DNA from: Dugong dugon
Taxonomy: Eukaryota > Chordata > Mammalia > Sirenia > Dugongidae
Reading direction: 5' to 3'
Assembly (NCBI GenBank): GCA_030035585.1
Contig: CM057465.1
Coordinates: 1,959,501 to 2,023,500, forward strand
Length of the DNA stretch: 64,000 nt
The notes under the pieces were generated by a model. That model was not told the DNA's origin. It was given only the letters and a program-made list of their open reading frames with translations, and made no database searches. Positions 43,031 through 55,457 of this stretch are shown one piece after another. Every line of letters starts with the position of its first letter. The first letter of the stretch is position 1. The translations under genes were made by a program, and so were the position numbers.

Positions 43031-43984
43031 ATCCATTTGATTCCTAAAATCCTAAAATCTTCTAGTGACTGTGCATGCACGTGCCTGTGTGTGCCTCTGA
43101 CTGTGTCTAAGATTCTGTAGGTCTCTCTCTGTCCCGCCATCCTGCCCTGAGCACGTCTCTCTCCCATGTGTGACCGGTCACATTGGCTCTGTGAGACCCC
43201 GCCCGGTCCTGCAGGGTCCTTCTGTTTGTGTGTTTTTCTATTACTCCTACTCATCATCCACACACAGTGGTTTTTCTTTCTCTTCCAGTTCCTTTTTCCT
43301 GAAAGCCATCATTACCTGGACATCCCAATCCTACCCTCTCTGGGTATCACTGCCATTAATGTCATTCCCATACAAGTTGAAAAACCAGAAGGCACTTTTT
43401 TTTTCTTAAAAGCCCCTTCCTTCACTTGAGTCCAGGTCCTCATGCCCCTGCTCCCCAAGACTGCCCTTGACTTCCCAGCCCTCCACATGGCAAGGAGGAT
43501 ATTACCATGTTCCAGGCAAGCGTCTGTCTTCCTTTTCTGTAGACAGAAGGCTCTATAGATAATATTCTTCTTAAAAATTTAGTAATTATGTATCTAGTTG
43601 CTAACAGCCACAGAGAGAAATATGCATATTAAAGAGTCCGTAATTACATAAAAAGCACTTGCTGTCAATTACATTTTGCCGTCATGTACTCTATGTTCCT
43701 TTTATCTTAAAAAATTTCAAAAACAATTACCATAAGCACTAAAATAAATCAAGCAGCAAGTGTCAGGTTAATGCAAAATTAGCGGTTTGCTATGAGCATG
43801 CAGACGTGTCTCCATTGGAATATCACAAGTCCTGGTCACGAGGGGTCCACGGTGTGCAGGCGAGGATGTCAGCCTGGCAGGATAACCTCAGAAAGGCCTC
43901 ATGGCCAAGGACCCAGGAGGAGGCCATCTGGGTCACCCATCCGGATTTGAGCCCTGAGCACTCCACCAAAGAGGTGGGTATTTT
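43031..43984. other. Unassigned; AT-rich block at about 43,590-43,800
   Basis: The AT-rich block is rich in TAAT-type homeodomain-like words (gtaattacat, tcaattacat, aaaattagcgg) and contains no recognised repeat, so it might be a conserved non-coding element. Speculative. Confidence 0.35.
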
Positions 43985-44062
43985 GAGCAAATTCCATAAC
44001 CTCTCTGAGTCTCAGTGTCTTCCTGGACAAAATAAGTATTTTCCTCACAGAGGCTGTAGATG
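43985..44062 (-). mobile_element. MIR-like core, minus strand
   Basis: ..ataacctctctgagtctcag.. ..cctggacaaaataagtattt.. is the reversed MIR core layout. Confidence 0.6.
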
Positions 44063-45404
44063 TTATATTCATGTTCTTCTTCCAAATTTCACTGCAAACA
44101 AACAAACATAATAAATGAAAGATGAGGCCAGGGATAACCCATACATTTTCCTGATTCCCTTGTAGCTGGGAGTCCCTGACACGAGGAGATGTCAGCAGAA
44201 GTGCCTCTGTGGGTCTTCAGAGAGAGCGCTTCCATTGGCAACAAGTGTGGCGACTTTTCCTTTTGCCCTTTCCCTTCTTCTGCCTAGATGAGGATGCAAT
44301 ACTGGAGGTGGTGCTGCTGTTTTGTGTCCATGAGACAATCAGCACAATCTAAGGATACTGAGTAGAAAGACACAAGGAGGCTTCGTCCCTGATGGCTCAT
44401 GGAGCCATTGTGTCATCCTGACTGTTTCTCCGTCAGCCTTCTTGGTATTTTTCCCAAATACCAAGGGAAAAACAAAACCACTAATTTGTATGAACTGCTA
44501 CTTTTGGGGATTCCCCCTACATGGAGGCAAATGATAGGTAGGTGTCCAGTTAGTGCTTTGGAGAGGAGTGTTATTATTTAAGGTAGAAATAATAAATTCT
44601 TAAGTATCTTTAGTCTTTAGCATCCTAAGAATTTGCCTTGCTCCAGGAGACGGGCCTATGAAGAAACCACATCATGCTGGGTGTGTCTGAGACTCTCTCG
44701 AAGCCTGGAGACAGTGAAGGCCTGGGGGATTGTCCAGCTATCTCTGACATTGAAGGGAAACCCAGTGTCTTCCACTGTTGGCTCTGGAGTTGTTTTTCTA
44801 AAGCTCAAGGTCTCCACTTTTCTCCCCAAGCAAAACCTTTGCAGGAAGCTCATGGCTGCTGAGTGGTGTTTGCTCTAGTCTTTGACGAAGTCCTCAACAT
44901 CAAGCCCTTTGCATACTTTACCTGCGTGCTCCAGGCACAAGATGTCCAGACTCTGCCTCGCATCCTTGTCTGGAGCCGCTCTCACTGGGATGGCTGGGGG
45001 ATGGGATCACCTGTCCTCTCCCGAGCGCTCCTTCAGCATTGAGCAGCCTTCTCTTGCTCAGAGCCCTACTCAGGAATGCAATTCCATCCCTTAGTTCCTC
45101 CTCAGCAGAGCGGGGTCTGGGGCTGGTTCCCTCTGGGGTCACTTATGCCAGCCTGCCGTGCTAGTGTTTTCAGTTTCCACATCTGCCAAGGCATCAACAA
45201 GGTGGACGATACCTCACACGGCTTCTTCCTGAGCTCACACTACAGGCAGGAGCCTGGGGGAACAGAAACTACAGGAGCTCCCACCTCCCTTCCCCTGCTC
45301 CTTCAGGTGCCCCAGAGCAGCCTGCAGACAGAACAGGTGACACGAGGCCCTCTTGCCTAGCACAGCTCTTCCCAGACACCCCGTTTTCCCTCCCTCATTT
45401 TATC
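44063..45404. other. Unassigned; weak MIR-like stretch near 45,165-45,240
   Basis: Otherwise single-copy-looking. No convincing exon. Confidence 0.4.
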
Positions 45405-45660
45405 TGGACTCTATAAAATGTCCCCTTCAAAGAACCTTCCCTGGACCCTTTCCAAATGGCACCCTCTTTCACATCTTGGCTTTACTCTCCTCATTACCAC
45501 CCATCCTCCCTGACCTGCCTTCATTTGCTCCTTATCTCTGTCCCCACAAGGAGGGGAGCCCCTCCGGAAGGGGCCTGGTCTGTCCATGAACCTGGAAGGG
45601 TGCTCAGCACTTAGTTGACTCTATAAATAACTGTAGAATACATGGAGGAATAAATGAACA
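45405..45660 (+). mobile_element. L2 3' end relic, plus strand
   Basis: ..aaagaaccttccctggaccc.., ..catgaacctggaagggtgct.., cagcacttagttgactctat, ..ggaggaataaatgaac: the familiar L2 3' layout. Confidence 0.7.
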
Positions 45661-45675
45661 AAAGAATGAGTGGAT

Positions 45676-45731
45676 TGTTGGATGGATGGATGGATGGAGG
45701 GAGGGATGGATGGATGAATGGATGGAGGGAT
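45676..45731. repeat. (GGAT)n microsatellite
   Basis: GGAT repeats with GGAG variants right after the L2 tail, from which it may have grown. Confidence 0.9.
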
Positions 45732-46839
45732 GCAAAGTATGTCTCCAGCCAGTGTTCTGGTCTCACATTCACCATGCTCCAGAAGCCCCTTGCTCCATGA
45801 TGATTCTGGATCTGCAGCTCTCTTGGCATCTGTGTCTTTGTAGAACATTCCACCCCCTCTTGCTCACATGTTCCCAGGGGCACGGGGGTTCTGGCTTCTG
45901 TGCCCTCCCTGGCACTGTGTCACTCACCTCTGCACTGGGTGGCACTGAACTCCAAATCCCAGGCATCCATCCATGGCCAGCTCACTGTCAGGATTCTCAT
46001 TGAATGGATGATGAGGCGACAATAAGCAAATAATAAAAATTGAAATGGAATTTCGAATCACTTACAATAGCACTTTCTTTAAAAGAACAGACTCCAATAG
46101 CCAAGTTCTGTATGCAGAAACTGAAGCCAGGACAGAAAAATAATAAACAAACAAACAAACCTATCTTTCGGTCCCTCTGCCCAGGAGGCAGCTAGCTAAG
46201 TCACAAGACTCCGCTGCCTTTGGCTAATTAGCCTCCTTAAACTTGCCAGGAGCTGCCAGACTGCAGCTAAGTGCCAGGTCTGCTGCCCGCCTGGGTCCTG
46301 GAGATGCAATTTCTGGGAGCTGTTTCCTTCCAGGAGCAAACGTGGCTGAAGCCCACCCTGTCTGTGCCGCACCCAGAGCAGAGGCAGCTTCCTCCATAGA
46401 CGTCCCTCTCTTAGGAGGGGCAGTGTAGCTCTAGGAATCGGTGCCCGCAACTACGGCTGTGCTCAGAAGAGTGGCAGCTAAAGAGGCATCTGCAGATGGC
46501 CAGGTGGGTCTCGGAGAGAGTCCTTTTACAGTCTTGGGCCTCAGCACAACAAAGACAGCTGTCTTCTAGCCTGAAATGCCTTTTTAAGATCATTTGAAGT
46601 GTGAAGGGAATCTTCCAGGAATCAGGATCAAGAGCTCTTCTTGGCTAAAGCCGCCTTCTGTGTGTGCTGCTTCTAACCTATCGATGGGGCTGGGCGTCCA
46701 GTGAAGAGGGGGATAAGGAAGCTGGCGTGTAGTTGGAGCTGGCTGTAAGAAAGAGAAACTACTGCCCTTGAGTGGAGACTCTGTAATAAAGAACCCCAGA
46801 TAGATCACAACTGAAGAGCAGTGGGGGCCCCCACCAAGG
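45732..46839. other. Unassigned sequence
   Basis: No repeat family recognised. Frames at 46,196-46,450 and 46,411-46,593 have no domain features. Confidence 0.45.
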
Positions 46840-47295
46840 TCTCTGTCAGCACAGGTGGAGACCAGCATCTCTGCAGTTGGCACAGGCAGATACCGACGTC
46901 TCCAGGGTCACTGAGACCAGTGTCTCTAGGGCCACTGAGACGAGCGTCTCCACAGTCGTGGTCAGCACAAGTGGACACCAGCATCTCTACGGTCACAGTT
47001 GGCACAGGTGGAGACCAGAGTCTCTACGGTTACAGTTGGCACAAGTGGACACCAGCATCTCTACGGTCACAGTTGGCACAGGCAGAGACTGACGTCTCCA
47101 GGGTCACTGAGACCAATGACTCCAGGGTCACTGAGACCAGCGTCTCCACAGTGGTGGTCAGCACAAGTGGACACCAGCGTCTCTACGGTCACAATTGGCA
47201 CAGGTGGAGACCAGCGTCTCTAAGGTTACAGTTGGCACAGGCGGATATTGATGTTTCCACAGTCACAGTTGGCACAAGTCCAGACCAGTGTCCAG
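46840..47295. repeat. Minisatellite, 37-bp unit, with higher-order pattern
   Basis: The basic unit contains acagttggcacaggtggag then accagcatctctacggt. Measured spacings are 37 bp (anchor acagttggc at 46,995, 47,032 and 47,069). Variant units (gtctccagggtcactgagac) recur at 46,898 and 47,094, giving a ~196-bp higher-order period. About 12 units. The 183-aa frame across it shows the repeat in three phases because 37 is not divisible by 3. Confidence 0.9.
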
Positions 47296-47599
47296 TGGGC
47301 AGGACGAATGATGGTAAATCCACTGTGTGGTTCTGGTTTATATCAGGCAAGGAGCTCACAGCTGGAAGTTGAGCTCCCCAGGGCAAAGCTGGCCTGTGAA
47401 AGCCGTGTTGTCTGGAGTTGTCACCCTGATAGGGGCCTTTGTGTTAAAGGGCTGGACCCAGGAGGTGAGGATGGTGGCAGGGCAGGGCCTCTTGGGCCCC
47501 GAGAGTGGGTCTGCACTGACTCAGCTGCAGCTTTTCTGCTCAGAGTCTCTCTTAGAGCAGCCACCAAATGCGTGTTAACACCACGGCCACCGCCATCAA

Positions 47600-47745
47600 G
47601 TCCATCATGTGCCTAGCCTGGTGTACGGTGGTCAACAGCACACAAACCAGCAGCTCCTTCATGCCTCAGATGAGAACTGAGTGACAGAAGGGTTAAACCA
47701 CTTCTCCAAAGCCCAGAGCAGACGCCTGACAGAGTCAGCAATAAG
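47600..47745 (+). mobile_element. MIR relic, plus strand
   Basis: ..catcatgtgcctagcctggt.., ..tcagatgagaactgagtgac.., agaagggttaaaccacttct, ..aaagcccagagcagacgcct... Recognisable MIR core and 3' part. Confidence 0.65.
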
Positions 47746-47948
47746 CTCTCTTCCTAGAGCCCCTCGGCCTCCCAAACAGAGAGCCATGGGAAGAGCTAGC
47801 GCCCCACCAGTTCCTGAGCCCTGGTGTTGGCCTCATGTCCAAGGCCCCCATGCTGGCTTAACTACTGTGGGAATAGTTTCTTAAACAGTGTATTTCATTC
47901 CATTAAATTTCAGTCTTTTAGACAAAGATAATTCACCAGCTGCATATA

Positions 47949-48122
47949 TAGGAGCCCTGGTGGTGCAATGGTTAAAGTGCTCAGCTGCTAATAAGAAGGC
48001 TAGTGGTTCAAATATACCCAGTGGTTCCATGGATTACAGCCTAGGAAACACTATGGGGCAATTCTGCTCTGTCCTATGGGGTAGCTATGAGTTGTAATCA
48101 ACTGGACAGCATACAACCACCA
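47949..48122 (+). mobile_element. AfroSINE-type SINE, plus strand
   Basis: Clean head ggagccctggtggtgcaatg, ..ggattacagcctaggaaaca.., tail ..ggggtagctatgagttgtaa.. then a CCA/A-rich end. Confidence 0.9.
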
Positions 48123-48625
48123 CAAAAAGTAGGTGATTTAACCTTCATATTCTTATAATATTTCTCATGAACTAAATTTACAAATAAAAATACAGAGTCC
48201 TTGGGACTTATGGCAAAATGGCACTCTACGCTTCTGTTCCTCTCTGCTCTCCCATATCATTCTTAGCTCCACACATAACAATCTCCCCCCTACATCCTGC
48301 ATACCCGCACCTTGAGCTTAACATCACATCACCAAGCAGCACGGGCATGACCTACTGGAACCTGCCCAGCACTGATTACTGACCCGCCTTGGTGGCTGCA
48401 GTAAGTGCCACAAACAACCCATCCCAGTAACTCCACTTCAGCTAGACCTGCCCTGCTGTACCATATCTGAGCGACTGACCCCGCTGAATGGAGAAGGAGG
48501 TGAAAAGTATCTTGCCCACAGACGAGCAAACAACAAAGAACACACAGCCCGCCTGCTCAGACATAGCCAGATTAAAAAAAAGGACAAAACAAACAAATCT
48601 ACAATCAATAAACGAGAAAAATAAC

Positions 48626-49680
48626 TACTGAATGCCCTGAAGACAGCAGACAATGTCAAACATTTACAAAAACAGGACAGGATGGTTCCAGTGGGTTTCA
48701 ATAATTAAACACCAGATGACTTTACAGTGGAAGAAAATGCACTAGAACTACCCGATAAGGACTTCAAATCTCTAATAGTCAGAACTGTACAAGAGTTGAA
48801 GCAAAAAGCAGACAAAAATGAGGAAAAAATAGACAAATTCAAGGAAAAAACAGACAAAACATTGGCAGAATTCAGGAAAATAATGCAGGAACAATATGCC
48901 AAAATAAACTCACAACTAGAAATTGTACCAAAAAAAATATATATAAGCAATCCAAAAGATAAACAACAAGATTTCAGAAATGGACGGTGTCATAGAAGGG
49001 GTGAGAAGCAGATTTGAAATGGTTGAAGAAAGGATCAGTAGAATTGAAGACAAACACTTAGATACAACCCTGTTTAAGGAAAACTCAGAAAAAAGAACAA
49101 AGAAAAATGAGGAGACCCTGAGAGTTATGTGGGATGTAATCAAAAGAAAAATTTTCGAATCACTGGAGTTTCAGATCTGAGGAGAAAACAGAAAACACAG
49201 AGAGGATCATTGAAGAACTGCTGACAGAAAACTTCCTCAATATCATGAAAGATGAAAAGCTGGCCATCCAAGAAGCTCAACAACCACCGTATATGATAGA
49301 ACCCAAAAGAAAATAACCAAGGCATATCATAATCACACTCACCAAAACCAAAGACAAACAGAGAATCCCGAGAGCAGCACGTGAAAAGCAAGAAGTCACA
49401 TACAGAGAGAAACAATAAGACTAAGCTCACATTATTTGGCAGAAACCATGCAGGCAAGAAGGCAATGGGATGACATAAATAAAACCTTGAAAGAAAAAAA
49501 TTTCCAGCCAAGAATTATATATCCTGCAAAACTCTCATTTAAATATGATGGTGAAATTAGAACATTTCCAGATAAACCGAAATTAAGGGAATATGTAACA
49601 ACCAAACCAAACTTACAGGAATTATTAAAGGAAGTTCTTCCACCTGAGAACAAACAACTCCAGCTCACAGGCAGAATCTA
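48626..49680 (+). pseudogene. L1 ORF1 pseudogene (plus copy)
   Basis: Start ATG at about 48,632 is followed at once by a stop (ATGCCCTGA). Later pieces at 48,727-49,017 (coiled coil), 48,980-49,180 and 49,436-49,681 (C-terminal domain, ARRQWDDI and YPAKLSF) lie in different frames. Outside its last ~115 bp it differs from the minus copy at many positions. Confidence 0.9.
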
Positions 49681-52600
49681 GGATGCAGGATCATACCGGC
49701 CGGATACCAATCTAGGAAATGTACTCTCAAGGACTATCCAAAACCAAAAGAAATACAACAGGGAATCAGAGCAGTTAATCAGTAAATGACAACACAATCA
49801 GAACAGTAAAAGAGGGAATAAACGGTATAGGTACAGAGCCTTCTAATGGAGAGGAAGGCAAGGTGATACCAAGTAATAATAGACTGCTTCAAACTTAGAA
49901 AGATAAGGGTAAATTTCATGGTAAACACAAAGACAGGTAACAAACATACTCATAAAAAAAAGAGGAAAAACGTATAGTCTCAGCAAAAAATGCACCTATA
50001 AAAACAAAAGAAATGAAACAAAAATCCACAAACAAAAGTAACTCAGCACAATAAAGTAAGAAGAACAAAGATAACTTCAGCACCACAAAAAAAAGCACTA
50101 CAAAATGAGAGCAACAAACTCAAATCTATCAATAATTACACTGAATGTAAATGGACTCAATGCACCCATAAAGAGACAGAGAGTGACAGCATGGATAAGA
50201 AAACAGGATCCATCGATATGCTGTCTACAAGAGACACACCTTAGAATCAAAGATGTGAATTTATTAAAAGTCAAAGGTTGGAAAAAAATATATCAAGCTA
50301 ACATCTACCAAAAAAGAGCAGGAGTGGCAATTCTAATCTCAGATGAAATAAACTTTAAAACAAAATCAACCATAAGAGACAAAGAAGGACACCATATAAT
50401 GATTAAGGGGACAATCCATCATGAAGACATAACCATAATAAACATCTATGCACTCAATGACAGGGCTCCAAAATACATAAAACAAACTCTAACAACACTG
50501 AAAAGAGAAATTGACAGCTCCACAATAATAGCAGGAGACTTCGACACACCACTGTCGGTAAAGGACAGAACAACTAAGAAGAAACTCAGCAAAGATACAG
50601 AAGACCTAAAGGGCACAATCAGCCAACTTGACCACATAAACATATATAGAACACTCCATCCAACCGCTGCAAAGTACACATTCTTTTCCAATGCACATGG
50701 AACGTTCTCCAGAATAGACCACGTCTTAGGCCACAGAGCAATCCTCAACAAGATCCGAAACGTTGAGATAATTCAAAGTATCTTCTCTGACCACAGTGCC
50801 ATCAAGGTAGAAATTAACAACAGGAAAAGTGAGGAAAAAAAATCAATCGCATGGAAACTGAGTAATACCCTGCTTACACATCAGTGGTTAATAGAAGAAA
50901 TCAGAGATAGAATCAGAATCAAATGAGAATGAAAACACATCATACCAAAACCTTTGGGACACAGCAAAGGCAGTCCTCAGAGGACAATTTATAGCAATAG
51001 ATGCACACATCAAAAAAGAAGAAAGGGACAAAATCAAAGCATTAACTACACAACTCAAACAAATAGAAATAGACCAGCAAAAACAGCTCACAGCCACTGG
51101 AAGAAAGGAACTAATAAAGATCAGAGCAGAAATGAAATAGAGAACAGAAAAACAACAGAAAGAATCAACAAAACCAAAAGTTGGTTCTTTGAAAGAATCA
51201 ACAAAATCGACAAACCAATGGCCAGACTGACAAAAGAAAAACAGGAGAGGACACAAATAACCTAAATAAGAAATGAAATGGGGACATTACAACAGACCCA
51301 ACTGAAATAAAAAGGATTATAACAGAATATGATGAAAAGCTATACTCCAACAAATTTGAAAACCTAGAGGAAATGGATAAATTTCTAGAAACACACAGCC
51401 TACCCAAACTACAATAAAGTGATGTTGAAAATCTGAACAGACCTGTAACAAGAGATTGAAAAGATAATTAAAAAAAAAAAAAAAAAAAAAAACAAAAGAA
51501 AGCCCTGGCCCAGATGGCTTCACTGGAGAATTCTACAAAACATTCACAGAAGAGCTTGTACCAGTACTACTCAAGCTACTTCAGAGCACAGAAAATGAAG
51601 CAACACTTGCAAACTCATTCTAGGAAGCCAGCATAACGCTGATACCAAAACCAGGCAAAGATGTCCCAAAAAAAGAAAATTACAGACCAATATCTCTCAT
51701 GAATATAGATGCAAAAATTCTAGCCAATAGAATTTAGCATCATATCAAAAAAATCATACACCACCACCAAGTAGGATTCATACCAGGTATGCAAGGATGG
51801 TTCAACGTTAAAAAATCAATCAACGTAATCCACCACATAAATAAAAGGAAAGAAAAGAAACATGATCATCTCAGTTGATGCAGAAAAGGCATTTGACAAA
51901 GTCCAACACCCATTCCTGATAAAAACTCTCAATAAAATAAGTATAGAAGAGAAATTTCTCAACATAATAAAGGGCGTCTAAGGAAAACCAACAGCCAACA
52001 TCATTCTTAATGGAGAGAGGCTGAAAACACTCCCCTTAAAAACAGGAACAAGACAAGGATGCCCTTTATCACCACTCCTATTTAACATTGTGCTGGTAGT
52101 TCTAGCTAGAGCAATAAGGCAAGAAAAAGAAATAAAGGGCATCCAAATTGGTAATGAAGAAGTTAAACTCTCCCTGTTTGCAGATGATATGATACTATAC
52201 GTAGAAAACCCTAAAGACTCCATGAGAAATCGACTGGAACTAATAGAATGCTTCATCAGAGTAGCAGGGTACAAGATAAACATTCAAAAATCAGTTGGAT
52301 TCCTATACACCAACAAGGAGAACGATGAAAAGGAAATCAGGAAAACAATACCATTTATAATAGCCCCTAAAAAGATAAAACAATTAGCAATAAATCTGAC
52401 CGGGGATGTAAAAGACCTACACAAAGAAAACTACAAAACACTACTGCAAGAAACCCAAAGGGATCTACATAAATGGAAAAACATACCATGCTCATGGACA
52501 AGGAGACTCAACATTGTGAAAATGACAATTCTACCCAAAGCAATTTACAAATACAACACAATCCCGATCCAAATACCAGCAACATTCTTCAAAGAGATGG

Positions 52601-53260
52601 AAAAACTAATCATTAACTTTATATGGAAAGGGAAGAAGCCCTGAATAAGTAAAGCACTACTGAAGAAGAAGAATAAAGTAGGAGGACTCACACTACCTGA
52701 CTTCAGAACCTACTATACAGCTACAGTAGTCAAAACAGCCTGGTACTGGTACAATGACAGATACATTGATCAATGGAACAGAATTGAGAACCCAGATGTA
52801 AATCCATCTACCTACGGTCACCTGATCTTCGACAAGGGCCCAAAGTTCATCTCGTGGGGAAAAGATAGTCTTTTTAACAAATGGTGCTGGCAAAACTGGA
52901 TATCCATCTGGAAAAAAATGAAACAGGACGCATACCTAACGCCATATACAAAAACTACTTCAAAATGGATCAAAGACCTGAATATAAAGCCAAAAACTAT
53001 AAGGTGCATAGAAGAAAAAATAGGACCAACACTACAGGCTTTAATATACAGCATTAACAGGATACAAACCATAACCATCAACATACAAACCCCAGAAGAT
53101 AAGCTAGATAACTGGGATCTTCTAAAAATCAAACACCGATGCTCTTCAAAATGCTTCACCAAACGAGTCAAAAGAGAACCTACAGACTGGGAAAAAATTG
53201 TTGGACAGTACAAGTCAGACAAAGGTCTAATCTCCATAATCTACAAGAAAATCCAACACC
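49565..53260 (+). repeat. Inverted repeat arm A (~3.7 kb)
   Basis: Pairs with 56,102-59,797 in opposite orientation (coordinates sum to 109,361-109,362 throughout). Differences seen by eye are few: about four in 49,680-50,105, one amino acid in 50,105-50,926, an A-run length, and none noticed in about 51,980-53,237. Both edges are sharp. Confidence 0.92.
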
Positions 53261-53458
53261 TCTACAACAAAAAGACAAATAATCCTATTCAAAAATGGGC
53301 AAAGGAAATGAACAGACACTTCACCAAAGAAGACATTCAAATGGCCAACAGACACATGAGGAAATGCTCGTGATCACTAGCCATTAGAAAAATGCAAATT
53401 AAGACCACAATGAGATACCATCTCACCCCGGCATTACTGGCAGGAATCAAAAACACTG
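50105..53458 (+). pseudogene. L1 ORF2 pseudogene (plus copy)
   Basis: The endonuclease part is open (50,105-50,926) with N14, E43, DFD in place of DFN at 145-147, and SDH. It then hits a stop after a small deletion. Further frames: 50,954-51,265, 52,090-52,644 (RT with FADD) and 52,918-53,373. Defects include loss of the 'NEI' region near 51,138, an expanded A-run at ~51,470 and the missing 3' end. The same internal lesions occur in the minus copy. Confidence 0.92.
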
Positions 53459-54249
53459 CAAATAGAAGAGGTGTGGTCAATATGGTGGAGTAGTTAGATG
53501 CTTCCTATATCCCTCTTACAACAAAGATTTGGAAAAATAAGTGATTTGATTCTATGTGAATATCTGGGAGCCCTGAACAGGGCAAGGTTAAGAAATCCGT
53601 CTGAGTGATACAGGAGAGGGAGACTGTTTGGAAGAGGTGAGGATGGCCAGAGCCACGGTGGCAAAACTGCAGTGCTGCAGCCACGCTGGTTCGCTGTGAA
53701 GCAGGCGAAAAGCTGTGCTGTGTGCACACTTGGGAAGCAGTTTCCACATCGAGAGAGACCCGGCACCGGAGACTCTGCTTGGACACTCTGAACCAGTCAA
53801 GAGCAGCTCCGAAGAAGCTAAGATAAGTACATGTGTGCACCCTTTCGTGGTGATTTAGAAAATAAAAGAAAAGCCCATTTGGGAAAAACCTCTCTCCCTT
53901 TTACCTCCTCCCTCCACACTCTCAACCGGGAGTCCGCTGGGCTGGAAGTAGATCCCAAAAGGTGCCCTGACCCATTCTCCTGGCCTTGGAGAGGGAACAA
54001 ATAAACTGCTGGCTCCCCTAGGCCAGGAACATAGGGTCAACATAGCTCCTTTGCTGGACACAGGTATCAGGGGTCTGCAGACTCTGAGTGACTTACACCC
54101 CTGTGTAGACTTGTGGGCACCCGTCTCAACAGTGTTAGTCCTCAGTGCCATGGTACAACAGGGCAAACATCTGAAGTTTAACTTCAACTGCTACAGCTGT
54201 GAACTGGCAGATTTGTGATCCTCGAAACAGCCCTGACCCTTAAGTAGGC
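53459..54249. other. Unassigned spacer between the two L1 copies
   Basis: Starts agaggtgtggtcaatatggt then ggagtagttagatgc.., a style reminiscent of the 5' ends of old L1 elements. The rest (about 53,560-54,240) is unrecognised. It contains no open gene. Confidence 0.4.
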
Positions 54250-55457
54250 ACTTTTTTTTTTTTTTTTTTTTTGGTTTCTTGTTATTCTTTTTTTTTTTTA
54301 TTATACTTCAGGGGAAGGCTTACAGAACAAATAGTTTCTCATGAAACAGTAGTACACATATTGTTTTATGACATTGGTTAACAACCCCACAACATGTCAG
54401 TCCTCTACCTTCTCAACCTTTTTTTTTGGTGAAATACACATAGCCAAAGATACACCATTTCAAAAATTTCTACATGCACAGTTCAATGACACTGACTACG
54501 CTCTTCCAATTGTGCTGCTATTCTCACTTAAGATGAAGGCTTACAGAACAAAATAGTTTCTCATTTAACAGTTACTACACATGCTGCCCTATGACAATGG
54601 TTAACAATCTCACAACCCATCAACAATATCCTTACTCAACCTTGGGTTCCCTGTCACCAGCTTCCTTGACCCCTTCTGCATTGTGGCCCTTGTCACTGGA
54701 CTGCTGTACCTCATTAGTCCCATTTCGTTTTACAGGGCTGTCCACTCCCAGGCTGAACGGTGAACCTCGGAGATAACTTCACCACTGAGCTACAAGGGTG
54801 TCTGGGGGCCATACTCTCGAGGTTTCTCCAGTCTCCTTTAGGCCAGTAAATCTTGTCTTCTTTTTTTTTTTTTTTTTGTGTTAGAATTATGTTCTACGTC
54901 CATCTCCAGCTCTGTTCAGAACACTCTGTTGTGATCCTGGTCAGAGCAGTCAGAGGTGGTAGCCGGGCACCATCGAGCTGTACTGGACTCACTCCGGTGG
55001 AGGCCTTGGTAGCTGTGGTCCATTAGTCCTTCGGACTAATCTTTTCCTTGTATCCTGTTCTCTTAATTCTCCCTTGCTCCCAAAGAGATGAGACTAATGG
55101 AGTATCTTAGAGGCCGCTCACAGGCTTTTAAGACCCCAGACACTACTCAACAAGGTAGAATGCAAAACATTGTCTTTATAAACTGCGTTATGCCAATTGA
55201 GCTAAATGTTCCTTGAGACCATGGTCCCCACAGCCCTCCACCAAGCAATTCAGTCCCTCAGGGAGTTTGGGTGTGTCTATGGGGCTTCCATAACCTTTCC
55301 TTGTACAAACTGTGCTAGTTTCCCCTGTATTGTGTACTGTCTCACCCTTCACCCAAGATACCACTTATCTATTGCCTATTTAGTTTACCCCCCCTCCCCC
55401 ATTCCTGGTAACCAATGAAGATTGTTACATTTTGTGTGTGAACTTTTTCATGGGTTT

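Larger units (their letters stand above)
48222..53458 (+). mobile_element. Defective L1, plus strand, truncated at both ends
   Basis: Begins inside the 5'UTR (aligning to about 61,150 of the minus copy) and runs through broken ORF1 and ORF2. It ends abruptly near 53,458 in the ORF2 C-terminal coding region (..atcaaaaacactg), so it lacks a 3'UTR, poly(A) and TSD. Such a 3' loss is not typical of retrotransposition and points to later rearrangement. Confidence 0.93.

Noticed and set aside
46821-47372. 183-codon plus frame
   Set aside because: Runs through the 37-bp minisatellite in successive phases; not a gene.
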